In this document: piece after piece, positions 27,316-36,506 of the stretch
Layout: every line of letters begins with the position of its first letter
Numbering within the stretch: position 1 is the stretch's first letter
Assembly (NCBI RefSeq): GCF_013364195.1
Contig: NZ_CP054918.1
Span: 7,491,001-7,555,000, forward strand
Origin: Streptomyces sp. NA04227
GTDB lineage: Bacteria; Actinomycetota; Actinomycetes; Streptomycetales; Streptomycetaceae
Reading direction: 5' to 3'
DNA length: 64,000 nucleotides
Translations under genes and position numbers: made by a program
Notes under the pieces: model-generated
Told to the model about the DNA's origin: nothing
The model's database searches: none
Seen by the model: only the letters and a program-made list of their open reading frames with translations

Positions 27316-28317
27316 ATGTCCCGTACCGAAGCGGCCGATTCCGTGCCCGCACCCGAACTCGCGCCCAACGCGGGGGAGTTGGACGAGGAAATCGTCCCGT
27401 CGAGTCCCGTGCGAAGAAGCGGCCCCGCCGCCCGGCGACCACGCCTGCCCTCACCCGGCCGGGCGGTGGCCTGGCTGGCTCTCGGCCTCGTCCTGCTCCT
27501 CACCCTGGTGCCGTTCTACCTGGTGCTGCGCACCGGCCTGTCCAACTCCCGGGCGCTGCCCTCGCACGCGGACTCGCTGCTGCCCGCCGAGTTCACCTGG
27601 GGCGCCTTCGAGCGGGTGCTCGGCCTCGCCGACCCGGAGGAGGCCCGCGCGCAGGGCGGCTCCGGCGCCTCCCTGTACTTCTGGGTGTACCTGCGCAACT
27701 CGGTGATCGTGGCCACCCTCGTCACCGTCGGCCAGGTGGCCTTCTCGACCATGGCCGCGTACGCCTTCGCGCGACTGCGCTGGCCCGGCCGTGACCTGGT
27801 CTTCTTCCTGTTCCTGACGGCCATGATGATCCCGCCGATCTTCACGATGCTGCCCAACTTCGTCCTCATCAAGGAACTCGGGCTGCTCAACACCTTCGCC
27901 GGGATCGTGGCGCCGCACTTCTTCATGACCCCGTTCGCGGTCTTCTTCATGCGGCAGTTCTTCCTGGGCATCAGTCACGAGATCGAAGAGGCGGCACGGA
28001 TCGACGGCGCGGGCCACTTCCGGATCTTCACGCGGATCATCCTCCCGATGAGCTCCGCCTCGCTGGCGACACTCGCCCTGCTGACGTATCTCCAGTCCTG
28101 GAACGAGTACTTGTGGCCGTACCTGGTCGGCCAGGACGAGAACGTCCGGGTGCTGACCGTCGCGCTCAGCGTGTTCCGTCAGCAGACCCCGGCGGGCAGC
28201 CCCGACTGGGCGGGCCTGATGGCCGCCACCACACTCGCGGCGCTCCCGATGGTCCTGCTGCTGCTCGTCTTCGGGCGACGCGTCATCAACTCCATCCAGT
28301 TCTCCGGTCTCAAGTGA
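27316..28317 (+). CDS. Sugar ABC transporter permease, MalG type
   Basis: A 333-residue membrane protein with a long N-terminal cytoplasmic tail (about 50 residues), six helices and the EAA loop (EEAARIDGAGHFRIFTRIILPM). It starts 18 bases after the MalF-type gene and forms the second half of the channel. Confidence 0.93.
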   Translation: MSRTEAADSVPAPELAPNAGELDEEIVPSSPVRRSGPAARRPRLPSPGRAVAWLALGLVLLLTLVPFYLVLRTGLSNSRALPSHADSLLPAEFTWGAFERVLGLADPEEARAQGGSGASLYFWVYLRNSVIVATLVTVGQVAFSTMAAYAFARLRWPGRDLVFFLFLTAMMIPPIFTMLPNFVLIKELGLLNTFAGIVAPHFFMTPFAVFFMRQFFLGISHEIEEAARIDGAGHFRIFTRIILPMSSASLATLALLTYLQSWNEYLWPYLVGQDENVRVLTVALSVFRQQTPAGSPDWAGLMAATTLAALPMVLLLLVFGRRVINSIQFSGLK

Positions 28318-28394
28318 CCGGCTCCCGCTCGCTCCGCGCCGTCCGGCATCCCCAACCGGGCGCCCCGGGGCGGTTCTCGAAGGAGAGCCCCCGT

Positions 28395-29741
28395 ATGAAA
28401 CTCACCCGCGTTCTGCTGTGCGGCGCGGCACTGCTGCCGCTCACGCTGAGCGGCTGCGCGCCGTCCGGCCTCGGCTCGTCCGCCCCCGGCCAACTGCGCT
28501 ACGCGCTCTGGGACACCAACCAACTGCCCGCCTACCAGGAGTGCGCCAAGGTCTTCGAGAAGGACCACCCCGGTATCCGCATCAAGTTCGAACAGAAGGG
28601 ATACAGCGACTACTGGTCGTCGCTGACCATGGGGTTCGTCGCCGAGACCGCCCCGGACGTCTTCGTGAACCATCTGAGCAAGTACGGCGAGTACATCACC
28701 AACGGCCAGATGGAGCCGCTGGACGAGCGCATCGCACGGGACAAGGTGGACACCGGCGCCTATGTGCCCGGCCTCGCCGAACTGTGGGTGGGCCCCGACA
28801 AGAAGCGCTACGGCCTGCCCAAGGACTGGGACACGGTCGCGCTCTTCTACAACGAGGACCTCACGCGCGAGGCGGGCATCGACGCGGCCGAACTCGCCTC
28901 ACTGGACTGGAATCCCCGGGACGGCGGCAGCTTCGAGAAGGTCCTGGCCCGGCTGAGCGTGGACCGGAACGGCGTCCACGGCGACGAGCCGGGCTTTGAC
29001 CGCGAGCACGTGCGCACCTACGGCTTCGGCTTCGGCGACAACGGCGGACAGGACCAGGGCCAGGTGCTGTGGTCCTGGCTCGCCGCCGCCAACGGCTGGA
29101 CGTTCACCGACAAGAACCCCTGGGGCAGCCGCTACCGCTACGACGACCCGCGTTTCGTCGAGGCCCTGTCCTGGCTGCGCGGGCTCATAGCCAAGGGGTA
29201 CGCGCCGCCGCTCGCGGAGGCGGACTCCGGCGTGGAGGCCTCCGACCAGTTCGGCGCCGGGAACTACGCCATGGTCGCCGACGGGGACTGGGGCATCGCC
29301 ACGTACCAGGGCCTCAAGGGGGTGAAGGCCGGACTCGCCCCGCTCCCCGAGGGTCCCACGGGCAAGCGCGCGAGCATGTTCAACGGCCTGGCCGACTCCA
29401 TCTGGTCCGGCAGCGAGAAGAAGGAGGAGGCCTGGCAGTGGGTGAAGTTCCTGTCCGGTGAGCGGTGCCAGAACATCGTCGCCCGGCACGGCGTCGTCTT
29501 CCCGGCGCGGCCCGAGGCGACCCGCATCGCCAAGGACGCGTTCCGGGACAAGGGCGTGGACGTCACCCCGTTCACCACCCACGTCGAAAAGGGAACCACC
29601 TTCGAGATGCCGGTCACGGACCGTGCCGGGGACATCCTGGCCCTGCTCGACCCCGCCCTGGACCGGGTGCTGTCCGGGAAATCCGCGCCGGGACCGGAGA
29701 TGGGGAAGCTCAATCGTGAGGTGAACCGGCTCCTGGAGTAG
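28395..29741 (+). CDS. Sugar ABC transporter substrate-binding lipoprotein
   Basis: A 448-residue family-1 solute-binding protein. The ATG at 28395 follows AGGAG, and the lipobox ends at C21 (TLSGC). The mature protein starts QLRYALWDTNQLPAYQECAKVFEKDHPGI, typical of sugar-binding proteins. It follows the two permeases and is divergent from the GH36 alpha-galactosidase, so an alpha-galactoside is the best guess for the ligand. Confidence 0.92.
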   Translation: MKLTRVLLCGAALLPLTLSGCAPSGLGSSAPGQLRYALWDTNQLPAYQECAKVFEKDHPGIRIKFEQKGYSDYWSSLTMGFVAETAPDVFVNHLSKYGEYITNGQMEPLDERIARDKVDTGAYVPGLAELWVGPDKKRYGLPKDWDTVALFYNEDLTREAGIDAAELASLDWNPRDGGSFEKVLARLSVDRNGVHGDEPGFDREHVRTYGFGFGDNGGQDQGQVLWSWLAAANGWTFTDKNPWGSRYRYDDPRFVEALSWLRGLIAKGYAPPLAEADSGVEASDQFGAGNYAMVADGDWGIATYQGLKGVKAGLAPLPEGPTGKRASMFNGLADSIWSGSEKKEEAWQWVKFLSGERCQNIVARHGVVFPARPEATRIAKDAFRDKGVDVTPFTTHVEKGTTFEMPVTDRAGDILALLDPALDRVLSGKSAPGPEMGKLNREVNRLLE

Positions 29742-29803
29742 CCGCCCGAACGCCCGCGGCGCGGTGCGCGCGGTGACCACGTACGACATTCGCGGGAGCA
29801 GCG

Positions 29804-29825
29804 AATTCCCGAACGGCGCCGAATT
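29804..29825. promoter_or_regulatory. Inverted repeat upstream of phnA
   Basis: AATTC (29804-29808) and GAATT (29821-29825) flank a 12-base spacer, about 170 bases upstream of the phnA start. Size and symmetry fit a LysR-type site, and a LysR gene closes this cluster. The 253-base gap also has GTTCACG and ATTCACG 15 bases apart, which does not fit the 11-base PHO-box period. Confidence 0.35.
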
Positions 29826-29994
29826 GGCAATATCGCCCGTTCACGACCTCTGGATTCACGGCGGTGGCCCCGGTATAAACCCGGGCCCGGGGCTATCCGC
29901 GCCATAACCGAATCGGGGGTTCCTCACCGAAGGCGCCGGCAGCAGTCTCTTGTCCCACGGATGTCAGGCACGTGAAAAGCACCAAGGAGTCTCA

Positions 29995-31347
29995 GTGACA
30001 TCAGGGACGTTCACCGTCAACGGCAAGACCTATGTCAAGCCGAGCTGTCCTGTCGTCGTCATCTGCATCGACGGAAGCGAGCCGGACTACCACCTCGAAG
30101 CGATGGCAGCCGGACGGATGCCCTGGCTCAGCAAGGTCCTGGCCGGTGAGGGCAGCTCATGGCCCGCGCACTGCGCCATGCCCGCGCTCACCAACCCGAA
30201 CAACGTGTCCATCGCGACCGGCCACCCGCCCGCGGTGCACGGCATCAGCGGCAACTACCTCTTCGACACCGAACTCGGTGAAGAGGTGCTGATGAACGAC
30301 AAGCGCTTCCTGCGCGTCCCCACGGTCTTCGCGGCGGCCAACGAGGCCGGTCTGGACGTGGTCGTGGTGACCGCCAAGGACAAGCTGCGCAGGCTGCTCG
30401 GCGCCGGGCTCGTCGAGGAGGGACCCGCCCTGGACGGTTCCGGCGAGTTCGTCGCGCCGTCCCGGCGGGGCATCTGCTTCTCGGCGGAGAAGGCCGACCT
30501 GGCGACGGTCGCGGACAACGGCATCGACGATGTGCTCGCCCTCGTCGGCAAGCCGCTGCCCAGCGTGTACTCGGCCGACCTCAGCGAGTTCGCGCTCGCC
30601 GCGGGCGTACGGATCATGGAGACGCGCGGCGCGGACCTGATGTACCTGTCGCTGACCGACTACATCCAGCACAAGAACGCGCCGGGCACCGAGGCCGCCA
30701 ACGATCTCTACGAGAAGATCGACCACTACGCGGGCCGGCTCGCGGAGCTCGGCGCGATCGTCGTGCTCACGGCGGACCACGGAATGAGCGCCAAGACCGA
30801 CGACGCGGGCCGCGCGCGGGTCGTCTACGTCGAGGAGGAGGTCCGCCGGATCCTCGGCATCGCCCCCGACGCCGAGGCGGGCGACCTCCGGGTGATCCTC
30901 CCGATCACCGACCCGTACACCGTGCACCACGGCGCCCTCGGCTCCTTCGCGAGCGTGCACCTGCCCGAGGGCGTCGACGCCGCGGCCGTCATCGAGGCCC
31001 TGCGCACCGTCGACGGGGTGCAGGAGGTCCACGACCGCGAGACCGCCGCCGAGCGCTACGCCCTCCCCGCGGACCGCATCGGCGATGTCGTCATCCTCGC
31101 GGAGGCCGGGACCGCGCTGGGCCGCTTCGCCGCCTGGCACGACCTCAGCGGTCTCGACGCTCCGCTGCGCTCCCACGGAGCCCTCGGCGAACTGCGGATC
31201 CCGTTCCTGATCAACCGGAGGCTCCCCGCTCCCGAGCCGCTCGACAAGCCCTTCGGCGACCAGGCCCTGGTCCACAACTACGACGCCTTCTGGGTGGCCA
31301 CCACCTTGGTCGCACAGCAGGAGAGCGGAACCGCTCACGCGCTCTGA
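29995..31347 (+). CDS. phnA: Phosphonoacetate hydrolase
   Basis: A 450-residue cytoplasmic enzyme of the alkaline phosphatase superfamily that cleaves phosphonoacetate to acetate and phosphate. The GTG at 29995 follows AAGGAG at five bases. The N terminus VNGKTYVKPSCPVVVICIDG is distinctive for PhnA. Metal and catalytic residues are visible: D26 in CIDGSEPDY, the likely nucleophile T66 in PALTNPNN, SLTDYIQHK, LTADHGMS and a late His in VHHGALGSFA. Length and motifs match the Pseudomonas and Sinorhizobium enzymes. It heads a four-gene rightward cluster with a transporter, an alcohol dehydrogenase and an aldehyde dehydrogenase. Confidence 0.93.
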   Translation: MTSGTFTVNGKTYVKPSCPVVVICIDGSEPDYHLEAMAAGRMPWLSKVLAGEGSSWPAHCAMPALTNPNNVSIATGHPPAVHGISGNYLFDTELGEEVLMNDKRFLRVPTVFAAANEAGLDVVVVTAKDKLRRLLGAGLVEEGPALDGSGEFVAPSRRGICFSAEKADLATVADNGIDDVLALVGKPLPSVYSADLSEFALAAGVRIMETRGADLMYLSLTDYIQHKNAPGTEAANDLYEKIDHYAGRLAELGAIVVLTADHGMSAKTDDAGRARVVYVEEEVRRILGIAPDAEAGDLRVILPITDPYTVHHGALGSFASVHLPEGVDAAAVIEALRTVDGVQEVHDRETAAERYALPADRIGDVVILAEAGTALGRFAAWHDLSGLDAPLRSHGALGELRIPFLINRRLPAPEPLDKPFGDQALVHNYDAFWVATTLVAQQESGTAHAL

Positions 31348-31464
31348 CACAGCGGGGCCGTCCCTTCCCGCCCCACGAGGGACGGCCACCGCTCCGGCGG
31401 TCGCCACCGCCTTCCCCCCGCCGTCTCCCCGCGGCGGAAACGGCACCCCAGATCGGTCGGAATC

Positions 31465-32766
31465 ATGTCCAGCACAGAGAAGTTGACGTCCGGGAACCGC
31501 ACCCCGGAACCTCTGCGGCAAGACCAGTACAACCGGCTCAAGTGGCGCATGCTGCTCGCGGCCATGTTCTGCTACTTCTTCTTCTACACGGGCCGCCAGA
31601 CCTTCGGTTTCGCCATCCCCGGTATCGAGGAGGACCTCGGCCTGAGCAAGGCCACCCTCGGCGCGATCAGCGGCATCCTGCTCTGGTCCTACGCCGCCGG
31701 ACAGATGATCAACGGCAACCTCGCCGACAAGTGGGGCGGGCGGCGCATGATGGCCGCCGGTGCCGTACTGTCCACGCTGCTCAACTGGGCCACCAGCTTC
31801 GCCGTCGGAGCACGCTCGCTCGGCGTGCTCTGGGGCGCGAACGGATACGCGCAGTCCCTGGGCTGGCCCTCCGGCGGCCGCGTGATCTCCAACTGGTGGT
31901 CACCGAGCGAGCGGGGCAAGAGCTTCGGCTTCTACACCTTCGCCGCGGGCATGGCCTCCGTACTCGCCTACGTCACCTCCACCGTCATGGTGGACACACT
32001 CGACCTCGACTGGCAGTGGATCTTCCGGCTGCCGGTGCTGCTCATGCTGGTGGGCGGGCTCGTCTTCTTCCTCGTGGCCAGGGACAGCCCCCGCCAGGCG
32101 GGCGTCACCCCGCCCCGGGCCGTCCAGGAGGAGGACGACACCGACGGCACGGACCAGGCGCCCGGCGAGACGTCCCTCCAGCGATACAAGGCCGTACTGC
32201 GCAAACCCGGGATCTGGTCCGCCGGAATCGCGATCGGCTTCCAGAACACCGCCCGCTACGGCCTGTTGATCTGGGTCCCGGTCTATTTCCTCGGCGAGGA
32301 CTGGAAGGACGGCGGCAGTTCCATCAGCCCGCTGTGGATCTCCGTCGCCCTGCCGGTGGGCATGGCGGTCGGCGCGCTGGTCAACGGCCAGATATCGGAC
32401 CGCCTGTTCGGCGCCCGACGGGACCGTCCGATCATCCTGTTCATGGTGCTCGGCGCGGTGATGGCGCTGACGATGTACAAGGCACCGCTGGGCACGACGA
32501 GCGGCATCGTCGTTCTCTTCCTCACCGGGTTCTTCGTCTACGGGCCCCAGTCCTCGTTCTGGGCCCTGTGCCCCGACATCGCGGGCAAGCGGATGGCCGG
32601 TACGGCCACCGGGGCCGTCAACTGCTTCGCCTATCTCTTCGCCGGAGCCGCCGAGCCGATGATCGGCCACCTCATGGACAGCACCGGCAACACCAGCCTG
32701 ATCTTCCCGCTCGTGGCCGTGGCCTGCGGATGCAGCGCCCTGGTCGCTCTGACGATCCGGCGTTAG
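31465..32766 (+). CDS. OPA-family MFS transporter, GlpT-like
   Basis: A 433-residue twelve-helix transporter with the organophosphate:phosphate antiporter signature (CYFFFYTGRQTFGFAIPGIEEDLGLSKATLG). Pseudomonas phosphonoacetate operons also pair the hydrolase with a GlpT-like protein (PhnB). By that precedent this one imports a small phosphonate, possibly phosphonoacetate or a precursor, in exchange for phosphate. The charged central loop (about residues 210-230) is typical of two six-helix halves. Confidence 0.88.
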   Translation: MSSTEKLTSGNRTPEPLRQDQYNRLKWRMLLAAMFCYFFFYTGRQTFGFAIPGIEEDLGLSKATLGAISGILLWSYAAGQMINGNLADKWGGRRMMAAGAVLSTLLNWATSFAVGARSLGVLWGANGYAQSLGWPSGGRVISNWWSPSERGKSFGFYTFAAGMASVLAYVTSTVMVDTLDLDWQWIFRLPVLLMLVGGLVFFLVARDSPRQAGVTPPRAVQEEDDTDGTDQAPGETSLQRYKAVLRKPGIWSAGIAIGFQNTARYGLLIWVPVYFLGEDWKDGGSSISPLWISVALPVGMAVGALVNGQISDRLFGARRDRPIILFMVLGAVMALTMYKAPLGTTSGIVVLFLTGFFVYGPQSSFWALCPDIAGKRMAGTATGAVNCFAYLFAGAAEPMIGHLMDSTGNTSLIFPLVAVACGCSALVALTIRR

Positions 32767-32783
32767 CCGGGAGGGACACGCAC

Positions 32784-33884
32784 ATGACCCAACTCAGCAG
32801 CCCGGCCCGCGATGTGAGGATCCCCCAGGACCCTGCCGCCGCCGTCTGGTCGGGCACGCGAAGCGGCTTCACCGTACGGGCCGAACCCCTTCCGCGACTG
32901 CGGGACGGCGAAGTCCTCGTACAGGTCGAACTGGCCACCCTCTGCGGCAGCGACCTGCACACCATCGCCGGGGACCGGCCCACCCCGGTGCCCACCGTCC
33001 TCGGGCACGAGGCGGTCGGGTACGTGAGCGCGGTCGGCGGCACCGTGCACACGGCCGACGGCCGGCCGGTGACCGAGGGACAGCGGGTCACCTGGACCAT
33101 CGGCACCTCCTGCGGCACCTGCCGCCGCTGCCTGCGCGGTGTGCCGCAGAAGTGCCTGGCCGTGCGCAAGTACGGGCACGAGGCGCTCACCGACGCATGG
33201 CGGTACAACGGCGGGCTCGCCACCCACTGTCACCTGGTCCCGGGGACCGGCCTGGTGCCGGTGCCCGCCACGATCCCCGCCGCCGTCGCCGCCCCGGCGA
33301 ACTGCGCCACCGCCACCGTGGTGTGCGCGGCCCGGCGCACCGAGCTGGGCGCGGGGGACACGGTGGTCGTCACCGGCTGCGGGATGCTCGGCCTGACCGC
33401 CGTGGCCTACGCCCGCGACCGGGGCGCCGCGCACGTCATCGCCTGTGACGTCGACGCGGGCCGCCGCGACCTGGCCCTCAAGTTCGGTGCGGACGTGGCC
33501 TGTTCACCCGGCGCGCTCGAAACCGCGGTCAGGGACCTCGGCGCCGACGTGGTGCTCGAACTGTCCGGCAACCACCGGGCCGTCCAGTCCGCCCTGGACC
33601 TGGTCGGACTCGACGGGCGCGTGGCGCTCGTCGGTTCGGTGTCACCCGGGCCGAAGGTGAGCTTCGAGCCGAACGCCTTCGTGCGCAATCTGAGCCGCGT
33701 GGTGGGAAGCCACAACTACGCCGTACAGGACCTCGCCGAAGCGGTGGACTTCCTCGGCCGTACGGAGCGGCAGGACCTGTTCGCCGCACTGGTGCCCGCG
33801 TCCTTCCCGCTCGCGGAGATCGACGCGGCCGTGGCCGCGGCCCGTACCGGCGGCGCGCCGCGCATCGCGGTCCACATGGACTGA
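32784..33884 (+). CDS. Phosphonate-associated zinc alcohol dehydrogenase
   Basis: A 366-residue medium-chain dehydrogenase. Catalytic zinc ligands are C54 (CGSDLH) and H75/E76 (GHE). The structural zinc site is C110, C113, C116 and C124, and the NAD site is VVVTGCGMLGLTAVAY. It resembles a clade of zinc alcohol dehydrogenases repeatedly found beside phosphonate-degradation genes. In this setting I infer oxidation of 2-hydroxyethylphosphonate to phosphonoacetaldehyde. It starts 18 bases after the transporter gene, with GGGAGGG upstream. Confidence 0.85.
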   Translation: MTQLSSPARDVRIPQDPAAAVWSGTRSGFTVRAEPLPRLRDGEVLVQVELATLCGSDLHTIAGDRPTPVPTVLGHEAVGYVSAVGGTVHTADGRPVTEGQRVTWTIGTSCGTCRRCLRGVPQKCLAVRKYGHEALTDAWRYNGGLATHCHLVPGTGLVPVPATIPAAVAAPANCATATVVCAARRTELGAGDTVVVTGCGMLGLTAVAYARDRGAAHVIACDVDAGRRDLALKFGADVACSPGALETAVRDLGADVVLELSGNHRAVQSALDLVGLDGRVALVGSVSPGPKVSFEPNAFVRNLSRVVGSHNYAVQDLAEAVDFLGRTERQDLFAALVPASFPLAEIDAAVAAARTGGAPRIAVHMD

Positions 33885-34000
33885 CAACCGCCCCCCTCGC
33901 CCTTGCCCTCATCGCCATCCGCCCCCACCGACCTCGACATCGCCCGAACCCGCTGCCGCGCAGCCCTTGTTGGGCCGCCTCACCTCATACGGAGTCACGC

Positions 34001-35455
34001 ATGGCGCAGCCGAGCGCAGACCATCTGCTCAACCACATCGACGGCCGGTGGCTGCCGTCCGGGACCGGACGGGTACGGCCGAACCTCAACCCGGCGGACA
34101 CGGACGACGTCGTGGGCGAGTTCACCGAGTCCGGCGCCGAGGACACCGCCGCCGCCGTCACCGCGGCGACCGGGGCGCTCAAGGACTGGGACGCCCTCGG
34201 CCCCATCGCACGCGCCAAGGTGCTCACCGGCGCCGCGGCCCTGATCGGCGAGCGCCGCGAGGAGTTCGCCGAGGCGATCACCCGCGAGCAGGGCAAACGG
34301 CTGGCCGAGGGCAGGGGCGAGGTCGCGCGCTCGCTGGCGATCCTGGACTTCACCGTCGGCGAGGCCCGGCGCATCAACGGCGTCACCACACCGGCCGAGG
34401 AACCGCGCACCCTGGCCATGACCTTCCGCCGCCCGCTCGGCGTCGTCGGCCTGATCACCCCCTGGAACTTCCCCGTCGCGATCCCGATGTGGAAGGTCGC
34501 ACCCGCCCTGGTCGCGGGCTGTACCGCGGTACTCAAGCCCTCGCCGCTGACCCCGTGGACCTCGGCCCTCCTCGTCCAGGCCTTCGCCGACGCCGGACTG
34601 CCCCCGGGCGTACTGAACCTGGTGCAGGGCGACCGCGAGCCTGGCGAGGCGCTCGTCACCGATCCCCGCGTGGCGGGCCTGTCCTTCACCGGCTCCCTCC
34701 CGGTCGGGCAGGCCATCAACCGCTCCGGCGCCGGGAGGCTGCTGCGCACCCAGCTCGAACTCGGCGGCAAGAACGCCCTGATCGTCCTCGCCGACGCGGA
34801 CCTCGACGCCGCCGTGGACGCCATCGTGCACGGGGCGTTCGGACAGAGCGGACAGCGGTGCAGCGCCACCAGCCGGGTCATCGTGGACCGCGCCGTACGC
34901 GAACAGCTCCTCGACCGCCTCGTACCGCGGGTCGCCGCCATGCGGATCGGGCGCGGGGACCAGGACTGGGCGGACATCGGCCCGGTGGTGAACGAGGAGA
35001 GGATGCGGGCCTGCCTGGCGGCGGTGCGTGGGGCCGTCGCCTCCGGCGCGAAGGTCGCCTGCGGCGGCGGGCGCGCCGAACGCGACACCCCCGGGTACTT
35101 CGTCGAACCCACCGTCCTCACCGACGTCGCCTGGGACAGCGAGATCGCCCAGGAGGAGGTCTTCGGGCCGGTGCTCTCGGTCATCGACTGCGAGGGCTAC
35201 GAGGACGCGATGCGCATCTCCAACTCGGTGAAGTACGGGATGTCCGGCACCATCTTCACCAGGGACTCGGCACTGATGTTCCAGGCCCTGCAGGACTTCC
35301 AGGCAGGCATGCTGCACGTCAACCGGCCCGGCGTGGGCGCGTACTCCCATCTGCCGCACATGGGTGCCAAGGCCTCGCAGCTCGGCGCGCCCGAATGCTC
35401 GCCCGACGTCTGGGACTTCTACACCGACCTGAGGTCGGCGTGCATCAAGTACTGA
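34001..35455 (+). CDS. Aldehyde dehydrogenase, probable phosphonoacetaldehyde dehydrogenase
   Basis: A 484-residue NAD(P)-dependent aldehyde dehydrogenase with catalytic C287 (SGQRCSATSR) and E253 (LELGGKNA) and the Rossmann motif FTGSLPVG. It is near the PhnY/ketoglutarate-semialdehyde dehydrogenase branch. In Sinorhizobium the PhnY enzyme makes phosphonoacetate for PhnA, and gene order here supports the same role. The ATG at 34001 has GGAG nine bases upstream. It ends ten bases from the stop of the convergent LysR gene. Confidence 0.85.
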   Translation: MAQPSADHLLNHIDGRWLPSGTGRVRPNLNPADTDDVVGEFTESGAEDTAAAVTAATGALKDWDALGPIARAKVLTGAAALIGERREEFAEAITREQGKRLAEGRGEVARSLAILDFTVGEARRINGVTTPAEEPRTLAMTFRRPLGVVGLITPWNFPVAIPMWKVAPALVAGCTAVLKPSPLTPWTSALLVQAFADAGLPPGVLNLVQGDREPGEALVTDPRVAGLSFTGSLPVGQAINRSGAGRLLRTQLELGGKNALIVLADADLDAAVDAIVHGAFGQSGQRCSATSRVIVDRAVREQLLDRLVPRVAAMRIGRGDQDWADIGPVVNEERMRACLAAVRGAVASGAKVACGGGRAERDTPGYFVEPTVLTDVAWDSEIAQEEVFGPVLSVIDCEGYEDAMRISNSVKYGMSGTIFTRDSALMFQALQDFQAGMLHVNRPGVGAYSHLPHMGAKASQLGAPECSPDVWDFYTDLRSACIKY

Positions 35456-35465
35456 GCACCAGCAC

Positions 35466-36359
35466 TCAGACCGGCCACTCGGCGATGTCGCGCACCAGGG
35501 TCATGAACGCCGCCTCGGGCGGGGTGAGGATCCGGTCGGTCCGCCGTACGAGCGAGACGGACCGGGTCGGTGGCGCCGGGAGAACGGTCAGGGTGGCCAG
35601 CAGACCGGACTCGGTCTCCTGCCGGACCACGTGCTCGGACACCACTGCCGCGCCGAGCCCTTGGCAGACCGCCTGCTTGAGCGTGTCGGGGCCCCACATG
35701 TCCCATCGTTCGGCTTCCTCCAGACCCCAGGTGGCAAGGGCTCTCTCCTGTAGTGCGCGGGTGGCCGAGCCCGCCTCGCGCATCAGGAAGCGCTGCCCGG
35801 TCAGGTCCGCCGGGGTCAGCGGGCGGCCGACGAGCGGTGAGTCCGGCGCGGCCACCAGCACCATCGCCTCCTCGAACATCCGCTGGGAGGTGAGCTGTTC
35901 GTCGCGCGGAGCGCCCACGCACAGCCCGAGCGCGACCTCGCCGCGCAGCAGCCAGGACTCGACCGTCTCCTCGTTGCCCACCCGGATCTCGCAGGTCACC
36001 TTCGGGGCCCAGGCCGAGAACTCGGAAAGGAGCCGGGGCAGCAGGTAGGTGCCGAGCGTCGTCGTACCGGCCAGCACAAGGCGACCGCCGCTCAGACCGC
36101 GGAAACCGGCGACGGTCCGGTCCAGTTCGTCCAGGATCCGGAAGATACGCCGCGCGTGTTCGACGACGACCTCACCGGCCGGGGTGGGCCGGGCGCCGTG
36201 CCGGGTGCGGTGGACCAGCGGCACACCGAAGGAGTTCTCCAGGTTCCGGATGTGGTTGGACACCGAGGGCTGACTGGTGAACAGCGATTTCGCGGCGCCC
36301 GAGAAACCCTTCGACTCCACCACTTTCACCAGTACCTGCAACTGGTTGAGGGTCACCAT
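35466..36359 (-). CDS. LysR-family regulator of the phosphonate cluster
   Basis: A 297-residue LysR regulator. Residues 1-60 are the winged helix (TLNQLQVLVKVVESKGFSGAAKSLFTSQPSVSNHIRNLE), followed by a substrate-binding domain. The ATG at 36359 gives the usual N terminus; a GTG three codons earlier with GGAG at six bases is a possible start. Pseudomonas phosphonoacetate operons are likewise run by a LysR protein (PhnR). It is divergent from the secreted phosphodiesterase and convergent with the aldehyde dehydrogenase, so it may control both sides. Confidence 0.87.
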   Translation of the reverse strand: MVTLNQLQVLVKVVESKGFSGAAKSLFTSQPSVSNHIRNLENSFGVPLVHRTRHGARPTPAGEVVVEHARRIFRILDELDRTVAGFRGLSGGRLVLAGTTTLGTYLLPRLLSEFSAWAPKVTCEIRVGNEETVESWLLRGEVALGLCVGAPRDEQLTSQRMFEEAMVLVAAPDSPLVGRPLTPADLTGQRFLMREAGSATRALQERALATWGLEEAERWDMWGPDTLKQAVCQGLGAAVVSEHVVRQETESGLLATLTVLPAPPTRSVSLVRRTDRILTPPEAAFMTLVRDIAEWPV

Positions 36360-36506
36360 CCCGCGCACCTTTCACTCCGGGCCCCGCACGTTCCGGGACC
36401 CGGAGCGCACTCACCCACACCAATCCGTCCCGCGGCACACGGAGCGCGCCGACCGGCGCGGCCGTACTGCCGCGAGCATCAACCAACCATTTCCGGAGGA
36501 ACCACG

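Noticed and set aside
29839..29860. PHO-box-like GTTCACG and ATTCACG before phnA
   Set aside because: They are 15 bases apart; PhoP sites in Streptomyces need 11-base direct repeats.
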